From an uncultured Pelagibacteraceae bacterium (GTDB lineage: Bacteria > Pseudomonadota > Alphaproteobacteria > Pelagibacterales > Pelagibacteraceae): 64,000 nucleotides of DNA. Position 1 is the first letter of the stretch; the number at the start of each line of letters is the position of its first letter. Location: NCBI GenBank assembly GCA_902566785.1, contig CACFKI010000003.1:41766-105765 (forward strand), in the 5' to 3' direction. The notes under the pieces are model-generated. The model was not told the origin of the DNA. It was given only the letters and a program-made list of their open reading frames with translations, and made no database searches. This document shows positions 35,722 to 44,840 of the stretch, piece after piece. The translations under genes were made by a program, and so were the position numbers.

Positions 35722-35967
35722 ATGTTTAAAATTATAATTTTTTATGAAATAGTTTTTGTAGTTTTTTGGAACGTTTTATATTTTGCTAATGGCGATTTTA
35801 ATTCTTGGGTTGGAAATCAATTCTTAACAGCAATATATACATTTTTATCTACAATGGCTTTGGGTTTAACAATTGTGTATGTAATGTATATAAGTGCAAA
35901 ATTATCTGGTTTTTTAGATAAAATTAAAAAAGTAAAAGATCCTAGAAGGGACGTTGGGAATCAATAA
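35722..35967 (+). CDS. 81-residue two-span membrane protein, unknown function
   Basis: Two hydrophobic helices (IIFYEIVFVVFWNVLYF and FLSTMALGLTIVYVMYI) and a basic C-terminal tail KLSGFLDKIKKVKDPRRDVG. No family recognised. It lies 18 bases after the SMR gene and may partner with it. Its end overlaps the convergent DUF952 gene by 26 bases. Confidence 0.6.
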   Translation: MFKIIIFYEIVFVVFWNVLYFANGDFNSWVGNQFLTAIYTFLSTMALGLTIVYVMYISAKLSGFLDKIKKVKDPRRDVGNQ

Positions 35968-36259
35968 TCTCTTTTTGATCAACCACATTTTCAATATTTA
36001 AACTAGAATATAAATGGGGAAATTTTTCACCATTACCTGAATCCTCCCAAATAAGTTTTTCTAATTTGCTGGTTTTAATTTTTAATAGAAATAAATTTTT
36101 TTGATCTGAATAATATTTTTTTAAAGTTTTCTCAACCTGATCTATATTTGAAAAGTGTATAAACCCATCTTCGATATCTTTTTTAGTTCCTTGCCAAAGT
36201 TTTATTTCTCTAAAATTATCCAATTCATTTTTAGTGCAAATTTTATAAACAAAATCCAT
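35942..36259 (-). CDS. DUF952-family protein
   Basis: A 105-residue DUF952-like protein. FVYKICTKNELDNF, DGFIHFSNIDQVEKTLKKYY and WEDSGNGEKFPHLYSSLN match the family blocks (DGFIHxS and FPHLYG). The function of DUF952 is unknown. I chose the ATG at 36259 rather than the GTG at 36262. It overlaps the stop of the carboxymuconolactone-decarboxylase-like gene, so they are co-transcribed. Confidence 0.75.
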   Translation of the reverse strand: MDFVYKICTKNELDNFREIKLWQGTKKDIEDGFIHFSNIDQVEKTLKKYYSDQKNLFLLKIKTSKLEKLIWEDSGNGEKFPHLYSSLNIENVVDQKEIIDSQRPF

Positions 36260-36651
36260 CACTTATAAATTTCATCAACCTCAACACCATAAGCTTCTAC
36301 TAATTTATTATTTTGGTTGGCTACACCCATAACATCAATCATTTCTTTGATCATCTCTTCTGTGGCACCCTTTTTCTTTGCAGCAGCTGTATGAGATTTA
36401 GTGCAATACTCACAACTATTTGTCATTGATACTGCAACATAAATTAATTCTTTAGTTGCAGCGTCTAATGCACCCGGTTTCATAACTTGTGAAGTTGAAT
36501 TCCAAGTTCTTTCTAAAGTTTCTGGGCTATTAGCAATATACTTCCAAAAATTTGGAACATTCGTAATCTTTCTTGTGCTTTTTATCTCTTCAAAAATTTC
36601 TTTGACTTTTCCAGTAGCTTCATCCTCCTCAATTGGTTTAAATATTGGCAT
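36259..36651 (-). CDS. Carboxymuconolactone decarboxylase/AhpD-like protein
   Basis: A 130-residue helical protein with the AhpD core CEYCTKSHTAA, whose CxxC and His form the proton relay and disulfide of alkylhydroperoxidases. GALDAATKELIYVAVSMTNS precedes it as usual. The family includes peroxidase-reducing and decarboxylating members. It follows the serine hydrolase gene by 21 bases on the same strand, with GGAGGAAA upstream of its ATG. Confidence 0.85.
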   Translation of the reverse strand: MPIFKPIEEDEATGKVKEIFEEIKSTRKITNVPNFWKYIANSPETLERTWNSTSQVMKPGALDAATKELIYVAVSMTNSCEYCTKSHTAAAKKKGATEEMIKEMIDVMGVANQNNKLVEAYGVEVDEIYK

Positions 36652-36672
36652 TTTCCTCCTTGCTATTTAATT

Positions 36673-37986
36673 TTAATTTATTTGTTTACCTTTTTTAAAT
36701 GGATCGTACAGTAGTTTTTGGTGATTATATTTATATTGTTTATTATTATAATGGAGTGAATTAACAACCAGTATTCTTGAATTTTCTACATCAATTAAAA
36801 TCATATTCCCGCCATAGCCGCCCATACCAAATATAATTTTGTCTTTTAATCCTGGAAAATCCATATGAAATTGACCCCCGTATGATTTTGTACGATTAAA
36901 TAAGGGCTCTTCTTTTTCTTTGCTTCCTTTTGGTATTCTTCTTTCATAAATTTCTTTTAAATATTTTCCAACACAAGTATCATTCTGATAATCATCCATT
37001 ATAGCTTTTGCAATTCTAAGATAGTCAAATCTTGTTGCCATTATGTTAGGATGTCCATTTCCAAAATGTTCTTTAAGACTAGTATAGCCATAATGAATGC
37101 TATTTTTGATCTTTATTTTATCGTTGAAAACTCTGCTATAAAATTTGTCATAATCTTCACCAATTTTAAATTTCATATAGTTTAAAATTAACTGAGTGAC
37201 AAATCCATTGTAATTGTATCTTTCCTTAGATTTTTTTGTATTTTGGTTGTTAAAGTGAAAGCGCATGGTTGTTGCAATATCTGCGTCTTCATATGGGCCT
37301 AATTTACTAGTACCATCTTCAAACTCGTCGATATATTTTTGATCACCAGTATTCATATTTAAAAAATTAATTAATTTTTGATCATGATAAAGAGAATCTT
37401 TTATTATAGGCCAGTCATTTACTCTAGCATCAACTCCATCAATATAACCCTCACATATTGCGTGACCTACTAAATAAGAAGTTACTGACTTACCCATTGA
37501 CATTGAATAAAATTTTGTTTCATTATTCAAAAACTCTCCCAGTCTTTCTTTAGGAGAAAGTTCGTCAATTAATACTTCACCATCTTGATAATATAAATAA
37601 CTAAGAATACCTTTGGTTTTCATTTGTTTTTTTACAGTTTTCGTTTGCTTTTTTATAAATTCATCCTCAATTAAGTTGAATTTAAAATCGTAGGAACTAT
37701 TTGTCGGTTTAAACTCTTTTAAATGTTGACTTCTATCTCTATATGAATATTTCCATAAATAATAAATCAGCGTATCTCTGTTTGGGTTTGAATGATAGGC
37801 AATATTAGTAGCTGATAATGCTTTATTTTTTATTTTGATATTTAGATTGTGAGATCCTTGCTCATTTAAATATTGATGATGTCCGTTTTCAGAAAGCCAC
37901 TTATTAAAAAACCAATTTAAATTCTCAGCAAATAGATTGCTTGAAGCAAATAAGCTTAAAGTTAAAATTATTAATATTTTTTTCAT
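36673..37986 (-). CDS. Exported beta-lactamase-fold serine hydrolase
   Basis: A 437-residue class C beta-lactamase/transpeptidase-like protein. Signal peptide KKILIILTLSLFASSNLFA. The SxxK motif is Ser163-Met-Gly-Lys166 (FYSMSMGKSVTS), and YNGFVTQLILNYM contains the YxN-like motif. It likely acts in the periplasm as an esterase, D-amino peptidase or amidase, not necessarily as an antibiotic hydrolase. Its start overlaps the fused ATPase stop by one base, so it is in the peptide ABC operon and may release substrates for that transporter. Confidence 0.85.
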   Translation of the reverse strand: MKKILIILTLSLFASSNLFAENLNWFFNKWLSENGHHQYLNEQGSHNLNIKIKNKALSATNIAYHSNPNRDTLIYYLWKYSYRDRSQHLKEFKPTNSSYDFKFNLIEDEFIKKQTKTVKKQMKTKGILSYLYYQDGEVLIDELSPKERLGEFLNNETKFYSMSMGKSVTSYLVGHAICEGYIDGVDARVNDWPIIKDSLYHDQKLINFLNMNTGDQKYIDEFEDGTSKLGPYEDADIATTMRFHFNNQNTKKSKERYNYNGFVTQLILNYMKFKIGEDYDKFYSRVFNDKIKIKNSIHYGYTSLKEHFGNGHPNIMATRFDYLRIAKAIMDDYQNDTCVGKYLKEIYERRIPKGSKEKEEPLFNRTKSYGGQFHMDFPGLKDKIIFGMGGYGGNMILIDVENSRILVVNSLHYNNKQYKYNHQKLLYDPFKKGKQIN

Positions 37987-39668
37987 TAGTTATAAATTGA
38001 TTCAATTTTTGGCATTAACGTAAGTAGTTCTTTAGTATAATCGTGTGATGGGTTTTTAAATAACTCTTCAGTTTTTGATATCTCACAAAGTTTTCCATTT
38101 TTTAAAACAGCTATTCTATCACACATTTGCCTTACTACAGGTAAATCATGACTTATAAATAATATTGTCAAATTTAGTTGTTCTTGTAAATCTTTTAAAA
38201 GATTTAATATTTGTGCCTGAATACTTACATCTAGTGCTGAGGTAGGCTCATCACATACTAATAATCTTGGTTGTGTAGCTAAAGCACGTGCTATAGATAT
38301 TCGTTGTCTTTGACCACCTGAAAACTCATGTGGATAACGTTCTGCTGATTGTTGTGTCAATTCAACTGATTCTAATAAATCATAAATATAATTATCTATT
38401 TCTTGGGAACTAATAGATGGGTTATGAAGTTTAATTGGTTCTGTGATAATATCTTTAACCTTTAGCCTTCCATTCAATGACGAATACGGATCTTGGAAAA
38501 TCATTTGAATCTGTTTTCTGAATTTCATCATTTCTTTATTATTTGTAATATTTGTAATACAAACATTATCAAAATTAATATCCCCTGCACTTGGGCTATA
38601 TAAGTTAACTATCATTTTTGCTATGGTTGATTTACCACTGCCACTTTCACCGACTAAACCAAAAGACTCACCTTCTTTAATACTAAAAGATACTCCATCT
38701 ACAGCCATTACAGAATTTTTTGAACTTTCGGTAAAAAAATTATCATCAAATGTTTTACTTAAATTTTTAACTTCAACTAAATCCTGATCAATAATTTCTT
38801 TTTTTGTCCATCTATTTAATATTTTAATATTAGTTTCACTTTGAGTTTTGTTTTCTTTTTCAATAATTTTAAACCTATTGATTTTTTTATTTGTAGGAGG
38901 AACTGAACTTACAAGTGCTTTTGTATAAATCTCTTTTGGATTAGTTAAAATTTCTTTTGTTGGACCAATTTCTACAAGATCTCCATTTTTCATTACAGCA
39001 ACCCTGTTTGTAGTCTCTGAAATTACTCCCATATCATGAGTAATCAAAATGACCGCTAAATTTCTTTCCTTAGTTAATCTTTTAATCAAATCTAAAATTT
39101 GAGACTGAATTGAAACATCAAGGGCTGTGGTTGGTTCATCAGCAATAAGTAGTTCTGGCTCACAACAAAGAGCAAGTGAAATCACAACTCTTTGTCTCAT
39201 TCCTCCCGAGAACTGATGGGGATAATTATCAAATCTCACATCTGCATCTTTAATTCCAACCTCTTTAAGAAGATTTATTGCTTTATTTTTTGCTTCCTCT
39301 TTATTTAACTTTAAATGAGTTTGTATCGTTTCAATTAACTGCTCTCCTATAGTTAATATTGGGTTTAATGATGTTTGTGGATCCTGAAAAATTAAACCTA
39401 TTTTATTACCTCTAAGCTTTAAAATATTTTCAGGATTTTCATAAATATTTGTTCCATCTAATATTATTGATCCTCCAGATACCTTACCCGGTTCATCAAT
39501 GAGATTAATTATTGCGTTACCAACAGTACTTTTGCCAGATCCAGATTCTCCAACTAAACCTAGTATCTCACCTTTTTCGACATTAATATTTACTTTTTTA
39601 GCTGCATAAACAGTTTCTCTTCGCATTTCATAATTAACACTAAGATTATTTATTTTTAAGAAACTCAT
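37986..39668 (-). CDS. Oligopeptide-type ABC transporter, fused double ATPase (DppD-DppF type)
   Basis: A 560-residue protein with two full nucleotide-binding domains. Domain 1 has GESGSGKST near residue 41, signature FSGGMRQRVVISLAL and Walker B LLIADEPTTALDV. Domain 2 has GESGSGKSTIAK near 345, FSGGQRQRISIARAL and LLVCDEPTSALDV. Each domain has the C-terminal oligopeptide extension (DYTKELLTLMP at the end). Dpp/Opp systems usually encode the two ATPases separately; fusions like GsiA and YejF exist. It abuts both neighbouring genes. Confidence 0.92.
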   Translation of the reverse strand: MSFLKINNLSVNYEMRRETVYAAKKVNINVEKGEILGLVGESGSGKSTVGNAIINLIDEPGKVSGGSIILDGTNIYENPENILKLRGNKIGLIFQDPQTSLNPILTIGEQLIETIQTHLKLNKEEAKNKAINLLKEVGIKDADVRFDNYPHQFSGGMRQRVVISLALCCEPELLIADEPTTALDVSIQSQILDLIKRLTKERNLAVILITHDMGVISETTNRVAVMKNGDLVEIGPTKEILTNPKEIYTKALVSSVPPTNKKINRFKIIEKENKTQSETNIKILNRWTKKEIIDQDLVEVKNLSKTFDDNFFTESSKNSVMAVDGVSFSIKEGESFGLVGESGSGKSTIAKMIVNLYSPSAGDINFDNVCITNITNNKEMMKFRKQIQMIFQDPYSSLNGRLKVKDIITEPIKLHNPSISSQEIDNYIYDLLESVELTQQSAERYPHEFSGGQRQRISIARALATQPRLLVCDEPTSALDVSIQAQILNLLKDLQEQLNLTILFISHDLPVVRQMCDRIAVLKNGKLCEISKTEELFKNPSHDYTKELLTLMPKIESIYN

Positions 39669-40594
39669 TAATTTAATTTAGGATTAAGAGTATCTCTCAT
39701 CCAATCTCCTAATAGGTTAATTGAAAATGCTAATAAAACTAAAAATATAGCTGGAAAAAAAGTTATCCACCATTCACCTGAAAATAAAAAATCATTTCCT
39801 AATCTAATTAATGTCCCTAATGAAGGTGTTGTTGGAGGTACACCTACTCCTAAAAAACTTAAAGTAGCCTCAGCTATAATTGCAAGAGCTAGTCCAATAG
39901 TACCAATTACAAGAACAGGTCTCATAATATTTGGCAGTATATGCTTAAACATAATAATTATATTTGAAACACCGATGATTGTAGATGCAGAAACATAATC
40001 TTTATTTTTTTCAACTAAGGTTGCCGCTCTTGAAACTCTTGCAAATTGTGGCCACTCGGAAATCCCAATTGCAAAAATTAAGACATAAATAGCCATTTCA
40101 TCATGCATTTCTCTTGAAATAATGCCACGAGCAATTCCATCAACTAAAAGTGCCATTAAGATGCTTGGTACAGTTAATTGAACATCTGTTAATCTCATTA
40201 CAATCATTTCATATTTTCCACCAAAATATCCAGCACTTAATCCCAATCCAACGCCTAATACCAAAGCAAATATGACTGCAGAAAAACCAACAATTAGAGA
40301 AATTCTTGATCCATATAAAATTGTAGACAACATATCTCTACCTTGACCATCAGTTCCTAAAATAAATTTACTAAGACCATTCTCTGTCCATGATGGAGGT
40401 GTGAATGCATCCATTAAAGATAAAGATGATGGATCAAAAGGATTATATGGAGTTACTAATTCTACAAAAAATGAACAAAAGAATATTATAACGAGTATAA
40501 CTGTTGATAAAATAGCTGTAGGTGATTTTATAAAACTAAAATAGATATCACTATCTTTTATTCTGCTTATTAATGTTAATTTTTTGTTATCCAC
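39668..40594 (-). CDS. Oligopeptide-type ABC permease, DppC type
   Basis: A 308-residue permease with N-terminal OppC/DppC segment and BPD_transp_1 domain. GTDGQGRDMLSTILYGSRISL is the DppC hallmark, and ASTIIGVSNIIIMFKHILPN contains the EAA loop. It overlaps the DppB-type gene by 8 bases and the ATPase gene by one. Confidence 0.92.
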   Translation of the reverse strand: MDNKKLTLISRIKDSDIYFSFIKSPTAILSTVILVIIFFCSFFVELVTPYNPFDPSSLSLMDAFTPPSWTENGLSKFILGTDGQGRDMLSTILYGSRISLIVGFSAVIFALVLGVGLGLSAGYFGGKYEMIVMRLTDVQLTVPSILMALLVDGIARGIISREMHDEMAIYVLIFAIGISEWPQFARVSRAATLVEKNKDYVSASTIIGVSNIIIMFKHILPNIMRPVLVIGTIGLALAIIAEATLSFLGVGVPPTTPSLGTLIRLGNDFLFSGEWWITFFPAIFLVLLAFSINLLGDWMRDTLNPKLN

Positions 40595-41591
40595 TTACAG
40601 CCTCCGCCTTAACTCTTATTCTTGGATCAATAAAATAATATAAAATATCAACTATGAAATTGATCATTACAAATACAAATGCAATAAATACCAAGTAAGC
40701 TGACATAATTGGAATATCAACAAATTGAACTGCTTGAATAAATAAAAAACCCATCCCTGGCCACTGAAAAACTGTTTCAGTAATTATTGAGAATGCAATT
40801 AAAGTACCAATATTAATTCCTGCAATTGTAATAACTGGAATTAATCCATTTTTTAATGCGTGTTTATAATGAATACTTTTTTCTTTTATCCCTCTGGCTC
40901 TTGCAAATTTAATATAATCGGTTTGTAAAATTTCCATCATCTCTGCACGAACTAATCTTATGATGTAAGTCATTTGAAAAAGACTAAGAGTTACAGATGG
41001 AAGAATTATTGCCTTCAATCCTGATAAAGTTAAAAAACCCGTGGTCCAATAACCTAAGCTTACTACTTCGCCTCTACCAAATGAAGGTAATACCCCCAAA
41101 ATTACTGCAAAAAGATATATAAATAATATTCCAATTACAAATGTGGGGAGCGATACACCAAGTAATGAAATTGCTAATATTATATCGCTCAAATAGCCTT
41201 TTCTGTTAATACCTGTATAGACCCCTAATAAGGTTCCAGATATCAATGCAATTAATGCTGAAACCAACACAAGCTCTATTGTAGCTGGAAGTCTCTCAGA
41301 GATTAGTTCTGAAACAGGTCTTTTTAATTGATAGGAAATACCAAAGTTTCCTTTAGATGCATTTCCTACGAACCTTGTAAATTGAATATATATTGGATCC
41401 GTTAATCCTAAAGTTTCTCTTAGCTCAGTTCTTTCAGCATCAGATGTTTCTTCCCCGACCATATTATTAATTGGGTCTCCAACAAAGTTAAATAATGAAA
41501 AAGAAACAAAGGCAACAACAAGCATCACCATAGCAGACTGAAACAGACGCTTGAAAAAATATTTAATCAATTTACGAAATTTTATATACAA
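40587..41591 (-). CDS. Oligopeptide-type ABC permease, DppB type
   Basis: A 334-residue permease with the DppB opening KYFFKRLFQSAMVMLVVAFV and the EAA loop ARARGIKEKSIHYKHALKNG. The start at TTG 41591 lies inside a hairpin and has no well-spaced ribosome-binding site. A second TTG at 41570 begins just before IKYFFKRL and fits the usual DppB length, so the true start may be there. Operates with the DppC type permease. Confidence 0.88.
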   Translation of the reverse strand: MYIKFRKLIKYFFKRLFQSAMVMLVVAFVSFSLFNFVGDPINNMVGEETSDAERTELRETLGLTDPIYIQFTRFVGNASKGNFGISYQLKRPVSELISERLPATIELVLVSALIALISGTLLGVYTGINRKGYLSDIILAISLLGVSLPTFVIGILFIYLFAVILGVLPSFGRGEVVSLGYWTTGFLTLSGLKAIILPSVTLSLFQMTYIIRLVRAEMMEILQTDYIKFARARGIKEKSIHYKHALKNGLIPVITIAGINIGTLIAFSIITETVFQWPGMGFLFIQAVQFVDIPIMSAYLVFIAFVFVMINFIVDILYYFIDPRIRVKAEAVSG

Positions 41592-41615
41592 GCCCTTTAA
41601 TTAAAAAGGGCTTGT
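41588..41615 (-). terminator. Hairpin between the binding-protein and DppB-type genes
   Basis: An 11-base-pair perfect stem (ACAAGCCCTTT at 41588-41598 with 41605-41615, loop of 6). Downstream on the minus strand the sequence is A+T-rich but has no long T run, so it may act as an RNA-stability or processing stem rather than a strong terminator. It overlaps the annotated DppB start. Confidence 0.6.
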
Positions 41616-41626
41616 AAAAAGTTAAT

Positions 41627-43186
41627 TTATCTTACGTTAGAAAAACGGAATAATGGTTCATTATTCGGTCTTATAGGAACATCAACACTTCTTTTTGATG
41701 CCCAAGAAATTACTTGGTGATGTAAAGGCAAATAAGCAATGTTATCTTTTACAATTTTCCAAGCATCTGCGATTGCAGCATTTCTTTTATCTACATCAAC
41801 TTCACCTTCCATTACTCTTATTGCTGCATCAACTGCAGGGTCGCTAAAGTTAACCTTATTCCAACTTGCATCTGTCTCATATAAATAATGAAAAACATAA
41901 TGACTATCTAAAGTAGGAACACCCCAACCAAGCATATAAAAGTCTCCTTGATTGTCTTTTAGTTCTTTGAAATGTTTACTTTTAGTTTGAGCAAATAAAT
42001 CTACTTTAACCCCGATTTTCCCTAACATTCCAACAACAGCAGTACAAATTGCTTCATCATTTACATATCTGTCGTTAGGACATCTAAGTTCTACTTCAAA
42101 ACCATCCGGATAACCTGCATCTGCTAATAACTGTTTTGCAGCATCAACATCGTAAGGTAATCTTTCATCAAGTTCTTTGGTATATCCTGTTACACCTGGA
42201 AAAGTAATTATTCCTGCAGGCTCACTCAAACCTCTCATTACTTTTTCTTTGATAGCTTCAATATCTATTGCTTGATACAAAGCTTGTCTTACTTCTTTTT
42301 TCTTGAAAGGATTGTCTCCAGTATTACCAGTTCTTAACTGATCAGCTGCTTGGTCCATTCCTAAAAATATAGTACGCATTTGAGGTGTGCTTTGAACTTT
42401 ATGTACACCAGACGCTTTAATACGACCCAAGTCTTGAACAGGAGCATCTGTAACAACATCTATTTCACCAGATAAAAGTGCAGCAACTCTTGTTGCAGCA
42501 TTCTTAATTGGTAGTAAATGTATTTCAGTTAAATTATGTTCTACATTACCCCACCATTTATTATTTTTCTTGAAAACAGTTTTTGTATTAGGTTCTCTTA
42601 AAGTAATTTTAAAAGGTCCAGTACCCATTGAATTAGTTGCTGAAAAAGTTTCTTGTCCAGCATCCCAATTTTGAGGTGCCATTGCAAAATTCTTTTCACA
42701 CCATTTCTTAGACATTACAAATATGTTTGATAATTGGTTTAAAAGAATTGGATTAGGCTCTCTGGTCTGAATTTCAACTGTATAATCATCAAGAGCTTTA
42801 ACAGATGTAATAGTACTTATATATTCTTTAAAGTCTGACGTACGTTGTTGAGCTCTTAAGATACTAAATACAACATCCTCTGATGTCATAGGTGTGCCAT
42901 TACTAAACTTAACATCTTTTCTTAAGTTAAAAACCCATGTAGTTGGATTTGTAGTTTTCCAATCAGTAGCTAATTGAGGTCCGATTGTCATATCTAAACC
43001 TCTTGTAACAAGCGCCTCATATATTTGTCTTGATACCATTGTAGTTGGTCCTTCATTTTGAGCATGTGGATCTAGTGTTAAACTATCTCCTTGCATAGAC
43101 CATTTAATTGTTTTTGCAAACGATTGGGTTGATGCAAAAACAAAAAAAATTGCTATCAAAAATTTAAACAAATTTTTAGATTTCAT
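41627..43186 (-). CDS. Oligopeptide-type ABC transporter substrate-binding protein
   Basis: A 519-residue family 5 binding protein with signal peptide (LFKFLIAIFFVFASTQSFA). Mature part opens TIKWSMQGDSLTLDPHAQNE, and the segment WVFNLRKDVKFSNGTPMTSEDV is diagnostic of the SBP_bac_5 family. First gene of the operon, with a ribosome-binding site GGAGGGGA. Substrates may be peptides, but related proteins bind opines, sugars or glutathione. Confidence 0.92.
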   Translation of the reverse strand: MKSKNLFKFLIAIFFVFASTQSFAKTIKWSMQGDSLTLDPHAQNEGPTTMVSRQIYEALVTRGLDMTIGPQLATDWKTTNPTTWVFNLRKDVKFSNGTPMTSEDVVFSILRAQQRTSDFKEYISTITSVKALDDYTVEIQTREPNPILLNQLSNIFVMSKKWCEKNFAMAPQNWDAGQETFSATNSMGTGPFKITLREPNTKTVFKKNNKWWGNVEHNLTEIHLLPIKNAATRVAALLSGEIDVVTDAPVQDLGRIKASGVHKVQSTPQMRTIFLGMDQAADQLRTGNTGDNPFKKKEVRQALYQAIDIEAIKEKVMRGLSEPAGIITFPGVTGYTKELDERLPYDVDAAKQLLADAGYPDGFEVELRCPNDRYVNDEAICTAVVGMLGKIGVKVDLFAQTKSKHFKELKDNQGDFYMLGWGVPTLDSHYVFHYLYETDASWNKVNFSDPAVDAAIRVMEGEVDVDKRNAAIADAWKIVKDNIAYLPLHHQVISWASKRSVDVPIRPNNEPLFRFSNVR

Positions 43187-43247
43187 TTCCCCTCCTAATT
43201 ATTTAATTCAAAAATCTAGCTTAATAATAAGAGAAACTAAAGAAAAA

Positions 43248-43970
43248 TTATTGCACTAGTTTTTTGAAATTTTGATACAATAATTTAGAATATTCGTTCA
43301 TACTGGGCATATGAATTTGTGAATCCTTATCAAATTTTTCTAATGCTCCAACTCCCAATTGTTTTTCTAGAGCAGATTTGTATTCTGGAACACAACCCCA
43401 TTCACCTACAGTTGTCTTTTTTACTTCTATGTGAAATTGAATACCATATGCATGATTTTGATATCTAAAGATTTGGTATTTCGTTTCAGGTGATGAAGCG
43501 ATAAGAGTAATATCATTATTTTTTTCAAGGTCCTTAACTTCATAAGAATGCCACTGTAGAGATGTAATATTATTTGGAAAACTTGAAAATAATAAATCAT
43601 TTTTTTTATTATCAGAAAAATTAATATTCATCATTCCTATTTCTGGAACGTTCGATCTAACAACTTTTCCACCCGTTACTTCGCCTAATAATTGGCAACC
43701 CAAACAGAAACCTAAATAAGGTTTTTTTAAATTGACAACAAATTCTTTTATCGATTTTTTTTCATCTATTAACCATGGATAATCTTTTTCCATCCATGTA
43801 TCCATTGGTCCACCCATACAAAACATTGCATCAAAGCTTGATAAATTATTTGGTATTTTTTCACCCTCATCTAATTCAATAGTTGTAATTTTAACACCAT
43901 CATCAATCATTAAATCTTTTATGTATCCAGGGTCTTCAATATTTATATGCTGAAGTACAATAATATTCAT
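43248..43970 (-). CDS. Class I glutamine amidotransferase-like protein
   Basis: A 240-residue stand-alone class I amidotransferase domain. The nucleophile is Cys89 in GFCLGCQLLGEV, and AYGIQFHIEVKK has the catalytic His and Glu. FCMGGPMDTW is the oxyanion strand. Resembles GMP-synthase-like glutaminases with unknown acceptors, such as gamma-glutamyl hydrolases. It is 2 bases after the hisN-like gene and 60 bases before the binding-protein gene on the same strand. Confidence 0.85.
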   Translation of the reverse strand: MNIIVLQHINIEDPGYIKDLMIDDGVKITTIELDEGEKIPNNLSSFDAMFCMGGPMDTWMEKDYPWLIDEKKSIKEFVVNLKKPYLGFCLGCQLLGEVTGGKVVRSNVPEIGMMNINFSDNKKNDLLFSSFPNNITSLQWHSYEVKDLEKNNDITLIASSPETKYQIFRYQNHAYGIQFHIEVKKTTVGEWGCVPEYKSALEKQLGVGALEKFDKDSQIHMPSMNEYSKLLYQNFKKLVQ

Positions 43971-43971
43971 T

Positions 43972-44775
43972 TTAAAGAACAGGTTTTAATAGCTTCAACA
44001 TTTTATTATGAATTAATTTGTTAGCTGAAACTAAAATGTTACCACCAAATTTAGGATCGCCGTTTTTCCAATTGGTAATTATTCCCCCAGATGCAGTTAT
44101 AATTGGAATTAAAGCGTGTATGTCCCATATTTTGTTTTGACATTGGATAACAGAATCAATTTTCCCTTCACAAAAATGAGTATAGCTAAGAGCATCTGCA
44201 CAAGGAAATTGCATTAATTTTAATACCTTAGGAATTTTTTTTTGTTTTGTTAATGATAACCAGCCATGAAAGGCCGCTGAAAGTTTTATTTTTCCAAATG
44301 ATGCTTTTCTATTAACTGATAATTTATTTTTTTTTCCATTTTCAATTAAATAAGCTTTTTTGTCCGAAATATTTAAATAGTATTTACGTAATTTTGGAAA
44401 ATTGGCTAAACCTAATTGTGGGTTACCTTTATAATTTAATGAAATTAAATTACTCCAAGTAGGATTTCCAATTACAAATGATCTTGTTCCATCTATTGGG
44501 TCAATAACCCATGAAAAATGACTTTTATTTTTTTTATGTCCAAATTCTTCTCCAATTATTTGGTGTTTTGGAAATTTTTTTTGAATTTTAGATCTAATAA
44601 ATTTTTCAAAAGCTTTATCCGCTGAAGTAACTGGATCATACCCTTGGTTTTTAAGCTTATTAGCTACAGTAAACTGCTTATTCAGCTTTAAGTAATAAAA
44701 TTTTGTGAGATCTTTAGCTAATTGATTTAAAAATTTAGCATAAAAACTTAATTCTTTTTTATTTAATCGATCCAT
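43972..44775 (-). CDS. hisN: Inositol monophosphatase-family phosphatase, HisN-like
   Basis: From ATG 44775 it has 267 residues; earlier starts at 44784 and 44787 add only four. The metal-binding motifs of the IMPase family are all visible: GEEFG, WVIDPIDGTRSFVIG and KIWDIHALIPIITASGG. The HisN subgroup dephosphorylates histidinol phosphate, which fits PIDGTRSFV and its length. Since an inositol island is near, dephosphorylation of inositol phosphate is an alternative. Divergent from the dioxygenase gene. Confidence 0.8.
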   Translation of the reverse strand: MDRLNKKELSFYAKFLNQLAKDLTKFYYLKLNKQFTVANKLKNQGYDPVTSADKAFEKFIRSKIQKKFPKHQIIGEEFGHKKNKSHFSWVIDPIDGTRSFVIGNPTWSNLISLNYKGNPQLGLANFPKLRKYYLNISDKKAYLIENGKKNKLSVNRKASFGKIKLSAAFHGWLSLTKQKKIPKVLKLMQFPCADALSYTHFCEGKIDSVIQCQNKIWDIHALIPIITASGGIITNWKNGDPKFGGNILVSANKLIHNKMLKLLKPVL

Positions 44776-44840
44776 ACAAATCATCACATACTATTTTATT
44801 TATCTTGATTAAAGCTAAATTTTAAATAATTCTTAGAATA

